From Thermoflexus hugenholtzii JAD2 (GTDB lineage: Bacteria; Chloroflexota; UBA11872; UBA12225), in contig CAMBEO010000008.1 of assembly GCA_945865725.1 (NCBI GenBank), forward strand, positions 1-59,775: a stretch of DNA of 59,775 nucleotides, given 5' to 3'. Position numbers and translations under genes: made by a program. Shown here piece by piece: positions 12,875 to 22,087 of this stretch. How positions within the stretch are numbered: position 1 is the first letter of the stretch; each line of letters opens with the position of its first letter. The notes under the pieces were generated by a model. The model had not been told where the DNA came from, did no database searches, and saw only the letters and a list, made by a program, of their open reading frames with translations.

Positions 12875-13788
12875 TCGACTGGCGGGCCGGCCGGAGGTTC
12901 GGCGTCCACGTCGGCACCGCTCTCCGCCAACGCGGTCCCCTGTCGGCGCGCGGACCGTGCGGCGAATGCGACCACTGCCACGGCCACGGACACGTTTAGC
13001 GACGCGATCTCGCCGAGGAGCGGGATGCGGACGAGCCGGTCACACGCCATCCTCGCCGGTCGACCAAGGCCCCGGCCTTCCGATCCCGCGACCAGCACGA
13101 GACGCCCGCGAGCGATCGCCTCGTCGTACGCCGCCGTGGCTTCGCCGTCCAGGCCGACGACGTCGAATCCATCCTGCTTGAGCGCGATAAGCGTCGTGGA
13201 CAATGACGGGACCCGGACGACCGGCACGCGATCAACCGCCCCCGCCGACGCCCGCGCGACGGCGGCGCTCACGGGCGACGACCCCCGTTCGGCGACGATC
13301 ACTGCCAGGGCGCCGGCCCCCTCGGCGCTTCGCAGCACCGCGCCAAAGTTCTGGGGGTCTTCGACGCCATCGAGCGCGACCAGTAACGGGTCTCCGGTCG
13401 CCCCCGCGACGCGGACGCGCAAGTCATCGAAGCTCAGGTATGCGAACGGCCGCACGACCGCCGCCACGCCTTGGTGGCGCGCCCCGCCAGTCTCCCGGTC
13501 AAGGTCACCCGGGAGGACCTCGCGCACGGGCACCTTGAGGTGTGCCGCGCGACGGATCACCGGCGCGACCTGTGCCCGGTCTGGCGCCGCCGCGATCACC
13601 TCGACCACGACGCCCGCGGCAAGGGCCTCCATCACCGGATGGATGCCATGCCGAACCGTCCACCCGTCGCGCACGACTGGGGCCGTGCCATCGCCGGTGC
13701 GCGCCGGTCGCGATCCTCGCCGGTCAGGGAGCCCGGAGGCGCGTCCGGCGGGGCGCCAGCGATCCCGGTCCCCTCCCATCAGGCGCAT
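12871..13788 (-). CDS. rlmB: TrmH/SpoU-family 23S rRNA 2'-O-ribose methyltransferase (RlmB-like)
   Basis: A SpoU-family methyltransferase predicted to methylate the ribose of 23S rRNA G2251. An N-terminal substrate-binding domain (about residues 45-125, HGIHPVMEALAAG... and HQGVAAVVRPF) precedes the trefoil-knot catalytic domain with motif 1 VALDGVEDPQNFGAVLRSAEGAG, motif 2 LVLVAGSEGRGLGR and motif 3 RIPLLGEIASLNVSVA. The first 40 residues are Arg/Gly-rich and the true start may be a little further in. It follows cysE; in many bacteria cysS lies between cysE and rlmB, but it is absent here. A different SpoU specificity cannot be excluded. Confidence 0.88.
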   Translation of the reverse strand: MRLMGGDRDRWRPAGRASGLPDRRGSRPARTGDGTAPVVRDGWTVRHGIHPVMEALAAGVVVEVIAAAPDRAQVAPVIRRAAHLKVPVREVLPGDLDRETGGARHQGVAAVVRPFAYLSFDDLRVRVAGATGDPLLVALDGVEDPQNFGAVLRSAEGAGALAVIVAERGSSPVSAAVARASAGAVDRVPVVRVPSLSTTLIALKQDGFDVVGLDGEATAAYDEAIARGRLVLVAGSEGRGLGRPARMACDRLVRIPLLGEIASLNVSVAVAVVAFAARSARRQGTALAESGADVDAEPPAGPPVD

Positions 13789-13825
13789 GCAACCCGCGCT
13801 CGCGGATGCGGGGGGAGATGCGGGT

Positions 13826-14695
13826 TCACGACAGGACTGCCCCCACTCCGTGCCCCTTCCCCGCGGTCCAACTGGCTGGTGCTCGCATCGGGAGGCGTGG
13901 CGGCACCGTCTCGTCGCCGACCAGTTCCCCGCCCTCCAGCTCGGCGACGCGCGCCTCGAGTGCCAGTACCTGTTCGTGCAGGCGGTGGATGACCTCGAGC
14001 ACCGGGTCCGGGAGGTCGACGTTCAAACGGAGCGGTTGATCAACCCGGCGCGCGACGCCCGTATGTGGATCCCGCTCGACGACGACCCGGCCGGGCACCC
14101 CGACGACCGTCGTGTGTGGGGGGACGTCCCGTGTCACGACCGAACCGGCGCCGATGATTGCGCCCTCGCCGACCGTGAGCGCGCCGAGGATCTTGGCACC
14201 GACGGTCACGGTCACGCCGTCACGCAGGGTCGGATGGCGTTTCGTGCCCCGCATCGCGCTCACGTTCGCGGTGTGGTAGATGCCCAAGGTCACGCCCTGG
14301 TACAGGGTGACGCGGTTGCCGATCTCGGCGGTCTCGCCGATCACCACCCCCATCCCATGGTCGATGAAAAAGGCACGCCCGATCCGGGCGCCGGGATGGA
14401 TCTCGATCCCCGTCAAGAACCGCGCGACGTGCGAGATGAGCCGGGGCAGCAACGGTACGCCTCGAAGGTGGAGGCGATGCGCGAGCCGGTGCGTCCAGAT
14501 CGCGTGGAGGCCAGGGGTCGTCAGCACGACCTCAAGGCGCGACCGCGCCGCCGGGTCACGGTCGAAGACAGTCTGGACGTCTTCGCGAAGCTGGTCGAGA
14601 AGCCCGGAGATGCTACGCCGCACGCTTGGACCCCTTCGCGCCATGCGAGCGAGGAGACGAGCCGCACGCACGCCGATGCGTCGCGCGGCACGCAA
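13826..14695 (-). CDS. cysE: Serine O-acetyltransferase
   Basis: The enzyme makes O-acetylserine from serine and acetyl-CoA, the first step of cysteine synthesis. The catalytic left-handed beta-helix shows the hexapeptide pattern and the signature [30 protein letters not shown], with the active-site His in FIDHGMG, followed by [11 protein letters not shown]-type and [19 protein letters not shown] repeats. It has 289 residues, somewhat longer than average because of a 20-residue basic N-terminus and a C-terminal coil ([24 protein letters not shown]). It lies 11 nt downstream of ispDF and upstream of rlmB, likely in one transcript. Confidence 0.95.
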   Translation of the reverse strand: MRAARRIGVRAARLLARMARRGPSVRRSISGLLDQLREDVQTVFDRDPAARSRLEVVLTTPGLHAIWTHRLAHRLHLRGVPLLPRLISHVARFLTGIEIHPGARIGRAFFIDHGMGVVIGETAEIGNRVTLYQGVTLGIYHTANVSAMRGTKRHPTLRDGVTVTVGAKILGALTVGEGAIIGAGSVVTRDVPPHTTVVGVPGRVVVERDPHTGVARRVDQPLRLNVDLPDPVLEVIHRLHEQVLALEARVAELEGGELVGDETVPPRLPMRAPASWTAGKGHGVGAVLS

Positions 14696-14706
14696 ATCCT
14701 ACCGTC

Positions 14707-16197
14707 TCAGTCGGCGCAGGTCGGTGCCGTCGTCGACACGACGGCAATGGCGTGCACCGCGACGGCCTCGCCGCGACCGATGGCGTCCAGGCCCTCGTTC
14801 GTCTTTGCCTTCACGCTGACCATGATCGGGTCAAGCCCCATGGCATCAGCGAGGCGCGCCCGCATCGCTTCGACATGCGGCGCGAGGCGTGGTCGCTCGA
14901 GCACCACCGTCGCATCGACGCTTGCCGGACTGAACCCCGCTGCGGCCAGGTGCCCTACCACGTTGCGCAGGAGGCCAATGCTGTCCGCGTCCTTGAAGCG
15001 CGGATCGCCCGGCGGGAAGAGTCTCCCGATGTCCCCGAGCGCGCATGCCCCAAGGAGGGCGTCGGTGACCGCGTGCGCGAGCGCGTCCCCGTCGGAGTGG
15101 CCGGTGCATCCGACGTCGTGCGGCACGACGACCCCTCCCAGGACGAGGGGGCGCCCGGCTGCCAGGCGATGCACGTCGTAGCCCGTACCCGTCCGCGTCA
15201 TTCCATTGGGATGGGGAGGGGTGGTGCTTCCCTCTCCCGCCGCAGTAGGCGGGGGAGGGGTGGTGCTTCCCTCTCCCGCCGCCGCGGGCGAAGGAGGGGT
15301 GGTGCTTCCCTCTCCCGCCGCCGCGGGCGAAGGAGGGGTGGTGCTTCCCTCTCCCGCCGCCGCAGGCGGGGAAGGGGTGGTGCTTCCCTCTCCCGTTGGT
15401 CCGCGGGCATCCTTGCCCGCCGGGGTAGAGGGGGTGGTGCTTCCCTCTCCCGCCGCAGCGGGGGAGGGACTGAGGGTGGGGGCTTTGACGGCCGCGCGCC
15501 TCGCGAGGAGCGCCTCCACCACCTCGACGTCGTCGGGCATCGTCACCTTGAGGCTAGCCTGGCTGCCGGGGAACGTCACGACGGGGAAGCCGGCCGCCTC
15601 GACAATGCCCGCATCGTCCGTGAACGACGCCGCGCGATCTCCCATGACCTGGTACGCCTCGAGGAGCCGGTCAGTCCGGAAGGCCTGAGGCGTTTGTGCC
15701 GCCCAGAGCGCGGCGCGGTCGACGGTCTCGATGACGGCGACGCCATCCTCGCCCACGCGCTTCAGCGTGTCCCGCACGGGAATCGCCGCAACGGCGGCAC
15801 CATGCATGCGCGCGGCCGCGATGCCTGCTTCCACCACGTCGCGATCAACGATCGGGCGCGCGGCGTCGTGGATCACGACTATGGGCAGGTCCGGCAGCGC
15901 CGCCAAGCCATTGGCCACGGATTGCTGCCGCGTCGAGCCACCCGGAACGACGGCGATGACCTTTCGCCAGCCAGCGTCCCGCACGACCTTCCAGGCGTCA
16001 CTAATCCGCGTCGCGGCGACGACCAGGACGATCGCGGCGACGTCAGGGACGCTCTCGAACGTGGCGACCGAGTGAGCGAGCATCGGGCGGCCGGCAATGT
16101 CCATGAACGCCTTGTCGACGCCCCCGAGGCGAGTCCCTGTTCCCGCGCCGACGACGACAACCCCGACAGCCCCTGCGCTCCCCTCGTTCCTGCTCAC
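14707..16197 (-). CDS. ispDF: Bifunctional IspD/IspF of the MEP isoprenoid pathway, with a repeat-encoded linker
   Basis: The 496-residue fusion catalyses two non-consecutive steps of the MEP pathway. Residues 1-238 are IspD (cytidylyltransferase; AGTGTRLGGVDKAF nucleotide loop, HDAARP at 110-114). Residues 333-496 are IspF (cyclodiphosphate synthase; metal ligands Asp341 and His343 in GYDVH, then GHSDGDALAHAV). Fusions of this kind are known in several phyla. The linker at 239-332 is unusual: it is entirely translated from the dispersed intergenic repeat, mostly as a 13-residue unit [13 protein letters not shown] (39 bp). The GTG start overlaps the radA stop by 4 nt, indicating translational coupling. 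Confidence 0.95.
   Translation of the reverse strand: MSRNEGSAGAVGVVVVGAGTGTRLGGVDKAFMDIAGRPMLAHSVATFESVPDVAAIVLVVAATRISDAWKVVRDAGWRKVIAVVPGGSTRQQSVANGLAALPDLPIVVIHDAARPIVDRDVVEAGIAAARMHGAAVAAIPVRDTLKRVGEDGVAVIETVDRAALWAAQTPQAFRTDRLLEAYQVMGDRAASFTDDAGIVEAAGFPVVTFPGSQASLKVTMPDDVEVVEALLARRAAVKAPTLSPSPAAAGEGSTTPSTPAGKDARGPTGEGSTTPSPPAAAGEGSTTPPSPAAAGEGSTTPPSPAAAGEGSTTPPPPTAAGEGSTTPPHPNGMTRTGTGYDVHRLAAGRPLVLGGVVVPHDVGCTGHSDGDALAHAVTDALLGACALGDIGRLFPPGDPRFKDADSIGLLRNVVGHLAAAGFSPASVDATVVLERPRLAPHVEAMRARLADAMGLDPIMVSVKAKTNEGLDAIGRGEAVAVHAIAVVSTTAPTCAD
15202..15483. repeat. In-frame 39-bp tandem repeat array inside ispDF
   Basis: The DNA encoding the IspD-IspF linker consists of copies of the dispersed palindromic element. 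Each unit carries TCCCTCTCCCGCCGC on the plus strand and, for most copies, a strict 39-bp period (GGAGGGGTGGTGCTTCCCTC...), a multiple of three. One copy (near 15397-15425) also contains the accessory module GGTCCGCGGGCATCCTTGCC seen at 29380. No stop codon arises in the gene's frame, so both enzyme domains stay joined. Confidence 0.9.
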
Positions 16198-17828
16198 CCG
16201 GCATCCTCCCCACCGTCGTCATCAAGATGCCGCCAGTTGGCCGACCCATCGGGAGCGTCTGGGTCCTGGCCGCCAGCCGATCCACGGGAATCACCAGCGT
16301 CCCGACGGCTGGCTCCCCTGCTCCCGCGACGCACCACCAGCGCGTCGCGACCGAGCGCGGCGACAAGCGCCCCGGCAAGCGTGGGGGTGCCAACAAGGGT
16401 CATGCCCCGCCATTCGAGCTCGGAAACCGGATGCGCCCCCGGCGGCCGGTCGCTCCTGGTCCGTGGTGCGCTGCCGGTGATCCTCTCGACATCGCGGTCC
16501 GGCATGATGCACCGCACGAACCCGAGCCGGGACGCCTCGGCAAGGCGTCGCTCGACGTGGGCCACCGGTCGCGTCTCCCCCTGCAGGCCGACCTCGCCGA
16601 TCACGACCGTCCGTTCGTCGATCGGCCGGTCCTGGAAGCTGGAAGCGATGGCGGTCGCCAGTGCAAGGTCGGCGCCGGGGTCAGAGATGCGCATGCCCCC
16701 GGCCACGTTCACGTAGACGTCCTGGGCGGCGACCGGCAATCCGATGCGACGGGTGAGAACGGCGATAAGCAGTTGCAGGCGGTTCAGGTCGGCACCGATG
16801 GTGGTGCGTCGCGCGATGCCGATCCCGGCCGGGACCGTCAGTGCCTGCACGTCGACCAGCAGCGATCGCGTCCCCTCCACCGGCGCGGCGACCACGGAAC
16901 CCGGCTGCCGCACGACCCGACCGGAAAGGAAGGCGGCCGACGGGTTCGTGACCTCTACCAGCCCTTCCTCGGTCATCTCGAAGACGCCGATCTCGTTCGT
17001 CGACCCGAACCGGTTCTTGGTCGCCCGGAGCAGCCGGTAGCTGTGGTACCGCTCCCCTTCCAGGTAGATGACCGCGTCGACCATGTGCTCGAGCGCCCGT
17101 GGCCCGGCGACGTTCCCCTCCTTGGTCACGTGCCCGATCAGGAAGATCGGCACGTCCAGCCGCTTCGCCACGTGCATCAGCTGGAGGGTGACCTCGCGGA
17201 GTTGCGCGACGTTGCCCGGCGATGAGGCGAGCGCCTCGCTCCACGTCGTCTGGATCGAGTCAATCACGACGACGGCAGGGGACACCCGCGCGATTGCCCG
17301 TGCGATCACCTCGACGTTCGTCTCAGGGAGCACGAGCAACGCCCGCGCGAGTGCGCCGAGACGCGCGGCGCGCAATCGCACCTGCCGCGCGGACTCCTCG
17401 CCCGAAACGTAGAGGACGGGTCGATCACCGGAGGCGGCGACACGCGCCGCGATCTGCAGGAGCAGCGTGGACTTCCCGATGCCGGGATCGCCCCCGATCA
17501 GTACCAATGCGCCTGGCACGATCCCGCCGCCGAGGACGCGGTCAAACTCCCCGATCGTCGACTGGATGCGCGGTGCGTCGTCCGTCGCGACGTCGGCGAG
17601 GTGGACCGGTTCGGCGTCCCCGTCCCCCGCCGCGGGCAGCGCCGGCGATCCGCCGGGGCGAGTGATCGCAGCACGTCGCGATGCCGGAACCCCACGCGCC
17701 GCGGGTGCTTCGGCCTTGACGGCCTCGACCAGCGAGTTCCAGCTCCCGCACTCAGGGCAGCGCCCCAGCCACTTCGGGACCTCATGGCCGCACTCCTGGC
17801 AGGAGAACACGGTCCGCGCTCGCGCCAC
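16194..17828 (-). CDS. radA: DNA repair protein RadA/Sms
   Basis: RadA is a RecA-related hexameric helicase that extends recombination intermediates. It has 544 residues: an N-terminal C4 zinc finger (CQECGHEVPKWLGRCPECGSW, residues 10-30), a RecA-type ATPase with Walker A GGDPGIGKST and the RadA-specific KNRFGSTNE motif, and a C-terminal Lon-protease-like domain. About 50 disordered C-terminal residues (RRGSRGASRRDAGDSRG...) exceed the usual 450-460 aa length. The start is GTG with no strong ribosome binding site, next to a repeat island on its 5' side. Confidence 0.97.
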   Translation of the reverse strand: MARARTVFSCQECGHEVPKWLGRCPECGSWNSLVEAVKAEAPAARGVPASRRAAITRPGGSPALPAAGDGDAEPVHLADVATDDAPRIQSTIGEFDRVLGGGIVPGALVLIGGDPGIGKSTLLLQIAARVAASGDRPVLYVSGEESARQVRLRAARLGALARALLVLPETNVEVIARAIARVSPAVVVIDSIQTTWSEALASSPGNVAQLREVTLQLMHVAKRLDVPIFLIGHVTKEGNVAGPRALEHMVDAVIYLEGERYHSYRLLRATKNRFGSTNEIGVFEMTEEGLVEVTNPSAAFLSGRVVRQPGSVVAAPVEGTRSLLVDVQALTVPAGIGIARRTTIGADLNRLQLLIAVLTRRIGLPVAAQDVYVNVAGGMRISDPGADLALATAIASSFQDRPIDERTVVIGEVGLQGETRPVAHVERRLAEASRLGFVRCIMPDRDVERITGSAPRTRSDRPPGAHPVSELEWRGMTLVGTPTLAGALVAALGRDALVVRRGSRGASRRDAGDSRGSAGGQDPDAPDGSANWRHLDDDGGEDAG

Positions 17829-18062
17829 TGGGTCCTCCCGCCGCAGGGGTAGTGCTTCCCCCTCCCGCCGCAGCGGGGGAGGGATTGAGGGTGGGGGCGC
17901 TACGTCGGGGAGCTACGTGGAGGCCGGGGTGGTGCTTCCCTCTCCCGCCGTAACGGGGGAGGGACTGAGGGAGGGGGCGTTACGTGGGAGGCCAGGGTGG
18001 TGCTTCCCTCTCCCGCCGCAGCGGGGGAGGGATCGCATACGCGGATAACGATGGTGGGGGCG
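17829..18062. repeat. Dispersed palindromic repeat island between clpC and radA
   Basis: Three imperfect copies (about 70 bp each) of the TCCCTCTCCCGCCGC/GCGGGGGAGGGA palindrome fill the gap 3' of clpC. Each is followed by a GGGGGCG(C/T)TACGT run that resembles the end of clpC. The last copy carries a variant of the GCGTACGCGGATAACG module (18034-18052). Confidence 0.85.
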
Positions 18063-20564
18063 CTACGTGGGGGCGCCAGCGAGCTCCGGCTCGGGCGCCG
18101 GTTCGCCCGGTGCCACGGTAGGGGTTGTCGAGACCACGATCTCGCCAGCGGGAGCTGACACGTGGACCGCGCCCCCTCCCTTCAACTCGCCGCGCAGAAG
18201 CCGGTCAGCGAGTTCGTCCTCGATCGTGTTCTGGATCACCCGACGCAGTGGGCGTGCCCCGAAGTCGGGGTCGTAGCCCTTCGTCCCAAGGAGTTCCATC
18301 GCCTCCGGCGACACCTCGAGGGTCAGCGACTGCTCCTTGAGCTGCTTGCGGATCCGGTTCAGCTCGAGATCGACAATCGACAGGACGTCACGGAGTGCCA
18401 AGGCCCGGAACACGACGATCATGTCGACGCGATTGATGAACTCGGGCCGGAAGACGTTCTTCACCTCCCCGAGCACCTTCTCGCGCATCCGCTCGTAGGC
18501 CTGCTGCTCGCTCCGTTCGTCGTTGCCCAGGGTCCGGAAGCCGATCTGGGCCTCGCGCTTGATCATCTGGGCGCCGACATTCCCGGACATGATGATGATG
18601 GTGTTGCGGAAGTCGACCGTCCGCCCCTTGGCGTCGGTCAGGCGCCCGTCCTCCATGATCTGGAGGAGGATGTTGAAGACTTCCGGGTGGGCCTTCTCGA
18701 TCTCGTCGAGGAGGATGACCGCGTAGCTCCGGCGCCGTACGGCCTCGGTCAGCTGCCCCCCTTCCTCGTAGCCGACGTAGCCTGGCGGCGCACCGGTCAG
18801 GCGGGCGACCGAGTGCCGTTCCATGTACTCCGACATGTCGAGGCGGATCATCGCGTCTTCCGAGCCAAACATGAACTCGGCAAGTTTCCGGGCGAGCAAC
18901 GTCTTGCCGACGCCGGTCGGACCTAGGAAGATGAACGAACCGATCGGACGCTTCGGGTCCTTCAGGCCAGCGCGGGCGCGACGCACGGCCTTGGCGACGG
19001 CTCCGACGGCCTCGTGCTGGCTGACGATGTGCCGATGGAGGTTCTCTTCCATCTGGAGAAGCCGCTCCGACTCCTCCTGGGCGATGCGCATCACCGGAAT
19101 CCCGGTCCACATGGAGACGACCTGCGCGATGTCGTCCTCGCCGACGACGGGGCGCGCGATGTCCTCCTGCTTGTGGAAGCCGGTCTCAAGGCGCTGGACC
19201 TTCTCGCGTACGGCGGCCTCGCGATCCCGGAGGGCCGCCGCCGCCTCGTACTGCTGGCTCTCGATCGCGGTTTCCTTCTCCTTCAGGACGGCGTCTAGCT
19301 CGCGCATCGCCTCCTTGAGGGAGTTGGGGGCGGTCGCGCGCTGGATGCGCACTCGCGATGCCGCCTCATCGACCAGGTCAATCGCCTTGTCCGGGAGGAA
19401 ACGGTCGGTGATGTACCGACTTCCCATCTCCGCGGCGTTCTTCAGGGCCTCGTCGGTGATCGTCACCCGGTGGTGCTGCTCGTAGTTCGGGCGAATGCCC
19501 TTGAGGATTTCGATCGTTTCCTCGACCGTCGCCTCGCGCACCTGCACCGGCTGGAACCGCCGCTCGAGTGCCTTGTCCCGTTCGATGTACTTGCGGTACT
19601 CGTCAAGCGTCGTCGCCCCGATGACTTGGAGCTCGCCCCGCGACAGCGACGGCTTGAGGATGTTGGCCGCATCGACCGCGCCCTCGGCCGCACCCGCCCC
19701 GACGAGCGTGTGCAACTCGTCGATGAACAACATGCAGTCCCCGGACTGGCGAATCTCCTCGACGACCTTCTTCAGCCGCTCCTCGAACTCGCCACGGTAC
19801 TTCGTGCCGGCCACAAGCGACCCGATGTCAAGCGTCACGAGGCGCTTGTTTGCCAACATCTCGGGCACGTCACCGGAGACGATCCGTCGCGCGAGCCCCT
19901 CGGCAATCGCGGTCTTCCCCACTCCGGGTTCGCCGATCAGGGCAGGGTTGTTCTTCGTCCGGCGCGACAAGATCTGGATGACCCGCTCGATCTCCTTCTC
20001 GCGGCCGATGATCGGGTCGATCTTGCCGGCGCGCGCGAGGGCGGTCAGGTCCTGTCCCATCTGGTCGATCGTCGGCGTCTTCGAAGGCTGCTGCTTCCCC
20101 TCGGCCGGCGCGCTGGTGCCCGACTGGTTGACGACCTGGATGACCTGCGCACGCACCTTCTCAAGGTTGACGCCAAGGCTCTCCAGGACCCCGGCGGCGA
20201 TGCCCTCACCCTCGCGCACGAGGCCAAGGAGCAAGTGCTCCGTCCCGATGTAGTTGTGGTTAAGGCGGCGTGCCTCTTCCACCGCGAGTTCGATCACCTT
20301 CTTCGCGCGCGGCGTGAGGCTGATGTCGCCGATGACCATGCGGTCGCCGCGCCCGATGATGAACTCGACGGCGCTCCGCACCTTCTGAAGCTCGACGCCA
20401 AGGTTCGACAGAACCCGTGCGGCGATCCCCTCACCCTCGCGAACGAGCCCCAGCAACAAGTGCTCGGTCCCGATGTAGTTGTGGTTGAAGCGCTGGGCCT
20501 CTTCCTGCGCGAGGACGAGCACCTTCTTGGCGCGCTCGGTGAACTTGTCGAAACGGTCGCTCAT
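18063..20564 (-). CDS. clpC: ATP-dependent Clp protease ATP-binding subunit ClpC
   Basis: The 833-residue Hsp100 unfoldase feeds substrates to ClpP. It has two N-terminal Clp repeats (each with [22 protein letters not shown], about residues 20-120), a first AAA+ module with Walker [10 protein letters not shown], a UVR-type middle coiled segment, and a second AAA+ module with GPTGVGKT. The C-terminus ends in a short Pro/Glu-rich tail. The ATG start (MSDRFDKF) has GGGGAG 5 nt upstream; an in-frame GTG two codons earlier abuts that box and is unlikely. A TATACT -10 lies at 20607-20612, about 45 nt before the start. No ctsR/mcsAB operon partners are adjacent. Confidence 0.97.
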   Translation of the reverse strand: MSDRFDKFTERAKKVLVLAQEEAQRFNHNYIGTEHLLLGLVREGEGIAARVLSNLGVELQKVRSAVEFIIGRGDRMVIGDISLTPRAKKVIELAVEEARRLNHNYIGTEHLLLGLVREGEGIAAGVLESLGVNLEKVRAQVIQVVNQSGTSAPAEGKQQPSKTPTIDQMGQDLTALARAGKIDPIIGREKEIERVIQILSRRTKNNPALIGEPGVGKTAIAEGLARRIVSGDVPEMLANKRLVTLDIGSLVAGTKYRGEFEERLKKVVEEIRQSGDCMLFIDELHTLVGAGAAEGAVDAANILKPSLSRGELQVIGATTLDEYRKYIERDKALERRFQPVQVREATVEETIEILKGIRPNYEQHHRVTITDEALKNAAEMGSRYITDRFLPDKAIDLVDEAASRVRIQRATAPNSLKEAMRELDAVLKEKETAIESQQYEAAAALRDREAAVREKVQRLETGFHKQEDIARPVVGEDDIAQVVSMWTGIPVMRIAQEESERLLQMEENLHRHIVSQHEAVGAVAKAVRRARAGLKDPKRPIGSFIFLGPTGVGKTLLARKLAEFMFGSEDAMIRLDMSEYMERHSVARLTGAPPGYVGYEEGGQLTEAVRRRSYAVILLDEIEKAHPEVFNILLQIMEDGRLTDAKGRTVDFRNTIIIMSGNVGAQMIKREAQIGFRTLGNDERSEQQAYERMREKVLGEVKNVFRPEFINRVDMIVVFRALALRDVLSIVDLELNRIRKQLKEQSLTLEVSPEAMELLGTKGYDPDFGARPLRRVIQNTIEDELADRLLRGELKGGGAVHVSAPAGEIVVSTTPTVAPGEPAPEPELAGAPT

Positions 20565-20606
20565 CGACACTCCCCAAAGCGGGACGGCCAGGCCTGCCCG
20601 GGCAAG

Positions 20607-20612
20607 AGTATA
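20607..20612 (-). promoter_or_regulatory. Candidate -10 box for clpC
   Basis: A TATACT hexamer lies about 45 nt upstream of the clpC start. No good -35 hexamer is seen at 16-18 bp spacing, and no CIRCE or clear CtsR heptad repeat was found, so only the -10 is claimed. Confidence 0.35.
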
Positions 20613-20712
20613 CCAGTGGGCTTAGCGCCCCACGCCTGAACACCAAAAGGCGCCACACGTCCTCCCCCGAAGGGGCGTGCAGCGCCTAAGTGTGCGGTTG
20701 TGCGACCGAAAC

Positions 20713-21882
20713 CTACGGGGCGGTTTCGTCGGTATCGTTGATTGCTACGAGGCGCAACCGACGACGGTCCCGCTCGATCGAGATCACCCGGAAGTGTGCG
20801 CGGTTCCCCTCCTGGAGGATCCGGCGGTCCTGCGGCGAGATCTCGCTGTTGTGCACGAGGCCCTCAATGCCCTCGTCCAGGCGCACGAACACGCCGAACT
20901 GGGCCTGCTTCAAGACCTCGCCCTCGACGATCGAGTTGATCGGGTGATCCTCGTCGACGCGATCCCACGGATCCTCGGCGGCACGGCGCAAGCTCAGCGC
21001 AATCTTCCGCGAGTCACGATCAACCGAGATCACGAAGACCTCGACCTCCTGGCCCGGCCGGACGACCTCGCTCGGGTGCTTCACGCGTGCCCAGGACAAC
21101 TCCGAGATGTGGACCAGGCCGTCCGCGCCACCAAGGTCGACGAACACGCCGAAACTCGCGACGTTGCTGACCCGTCCACGACGGACCTGCCCGGCCTCAA
21201 GCTCCTGGATGAGCGTGTCGCGTCGCTGCGAACGCAACTCGCGGTTCGCCTGGCGCTCAGAGAGGATGAGGCGGTTCCGACGGCGGTCCGCCTCGATCAC
21301 CTTCAGGCGCAAGATCTGACCGACAAGCTCCTGGAGTTGCTTCTCGAGGGCCGCCTGCTCCTCTTCCGTGTCCCCGACCCGGGTAACGGTAGAGAGCTGC
21401 GAGATCGGCACGAATGCCCGGCTGCCGTAGTCAACCACGACACCGCCCCGGTTGGCCTCGAGCACTCGCGCCTCGATGACCTCGCCCTGTTGCACTTGCA
21501 ACTGGGCCTTCCGCCAGAACCGCTCGGAAGCCGCCCGCTTGTAGCTGAGGATCGGATGCCCCTCGGGGCTCTCCGTCGCCACGACATACACCAGCAGGCT
21601 GTCGCCCGGCAGGGGCCGACGGCCAAGATCCTCGACGATCGCTGCCACTTCACGCGTGGAGACGACGCCCTCGGACTTCAGGCCGATATCGACCAGCAAT
21701 TCTTCCGGGTCGATCCGGACCACGACACCATCGACGACCGAACCGCGACGCACGTCCTTGACTTCGCCAAGCGAGTCCAGGATCGCCTGCATGCTTTCCG
21801 GTTCGTCGTCCTCCGGTCCTGCTGCGCTAACGTGGTCGTCGCCGCCGTCGGCGCCTAGGCGGAGACGCTCTGATTCTTCCAT
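20713..21882 (-). CDS. rpsA: S1 RNA-binding-domain protein (30S ribosomal protein S1-like)
   Basis: This protein of about 389 residues contains four S1 OB-fold repeats (about residues 35-105, 120-195, 215-285 and 300-370). The third and fourth carry the classic GVFVDLGGADGLVHISELSW and GVFVRLDEGIEGLVHNSEIS patterns. Four-domain forms serve as S1 in Actinobacteria, Firmicutes and Chloroflexota, where they help mRNA loading on the 30S subunit. The ATG of MEESERL is preceded by GGGGTGTTG and is favoured over upstream in-frame GTG/TTG codons. The N-terminal 30 residues are acidic and disordered. Assignment as the ribosomal S1 rather than another S1-domain factor is likely but not certain. Confidence 0.88.
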   Translation of the reverse strand: MEESERLRLGADGGDDHVSAAGPEDDEPESMQAILDSLGEVKDVRRGSVVDGVVVRIDPEELLVDIGLKSEGVVSTREVAAIVEDLGRRPLPGDSLLVYVVATESPEGHPILSYKRAASERFWRKAQLQVQQGEVIEARVLEANRGGVVVDYGSRAFVPISQLSTVTRVGDTEEEQAALEKQLQELVGQILRLKVIEADRRRNRLILSERQANRELRSQRRDTLIQELEAGQVRRGRVSNVASFGVFVDLGGADGLVHISELSWARVKHPSEVVRPGQEVEVFVISVDRDSRKIALSLRRAAEDPWDRVDEDHPINSIVEGEVLKQAQFGVFVRLDEGIEGLVHNSEISPQDRRILQEGNRAHFRVISIERDRRRLRLVAINDTDETAP

Positions 21883-21976
21883 CAACACCCCAACTCTCGG
21901 GTAGGTCGGCCGGGGTGCGCAGTGCGTGTCATCCCCTGAGGGATGCCAAGCTCAAACCCGCCCCGAACCATCGGCC

Positions 21977-22006
21977 AGTATAGCGCCCGGAAGGGGCAGC
22001 CGTGAA
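21977..22006 (-). promoter_or_regulatory. Candidate promoter for the S1 gene
   Basis: TTCACG (22001-22006) and TATACT (21977-21982) with an 18-bp spacer point toward the S1 gene and would give a leader of about 90 nt. On the plus strand the same spot lies about 100 nt before the divergent VOC gene. Confidence 0.5.
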
Positions 22007-22087
22007 GTCCGCGGCATCGGGATCGCATCTATCCTTTCGACGGGCGCCTCGAAAGCCTTCGCAAATCACGCCAGTTAGGAACCACCA

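Noticed and set aside
12821-16716. Plus-strand frames of 786 and 696 aa across rlmB, cysE and ispDF
   Set aside because: They run antisense through three recognised genes and contain the repeat array; composition is Arg/Ser/Pro-rich and non-protein-like.
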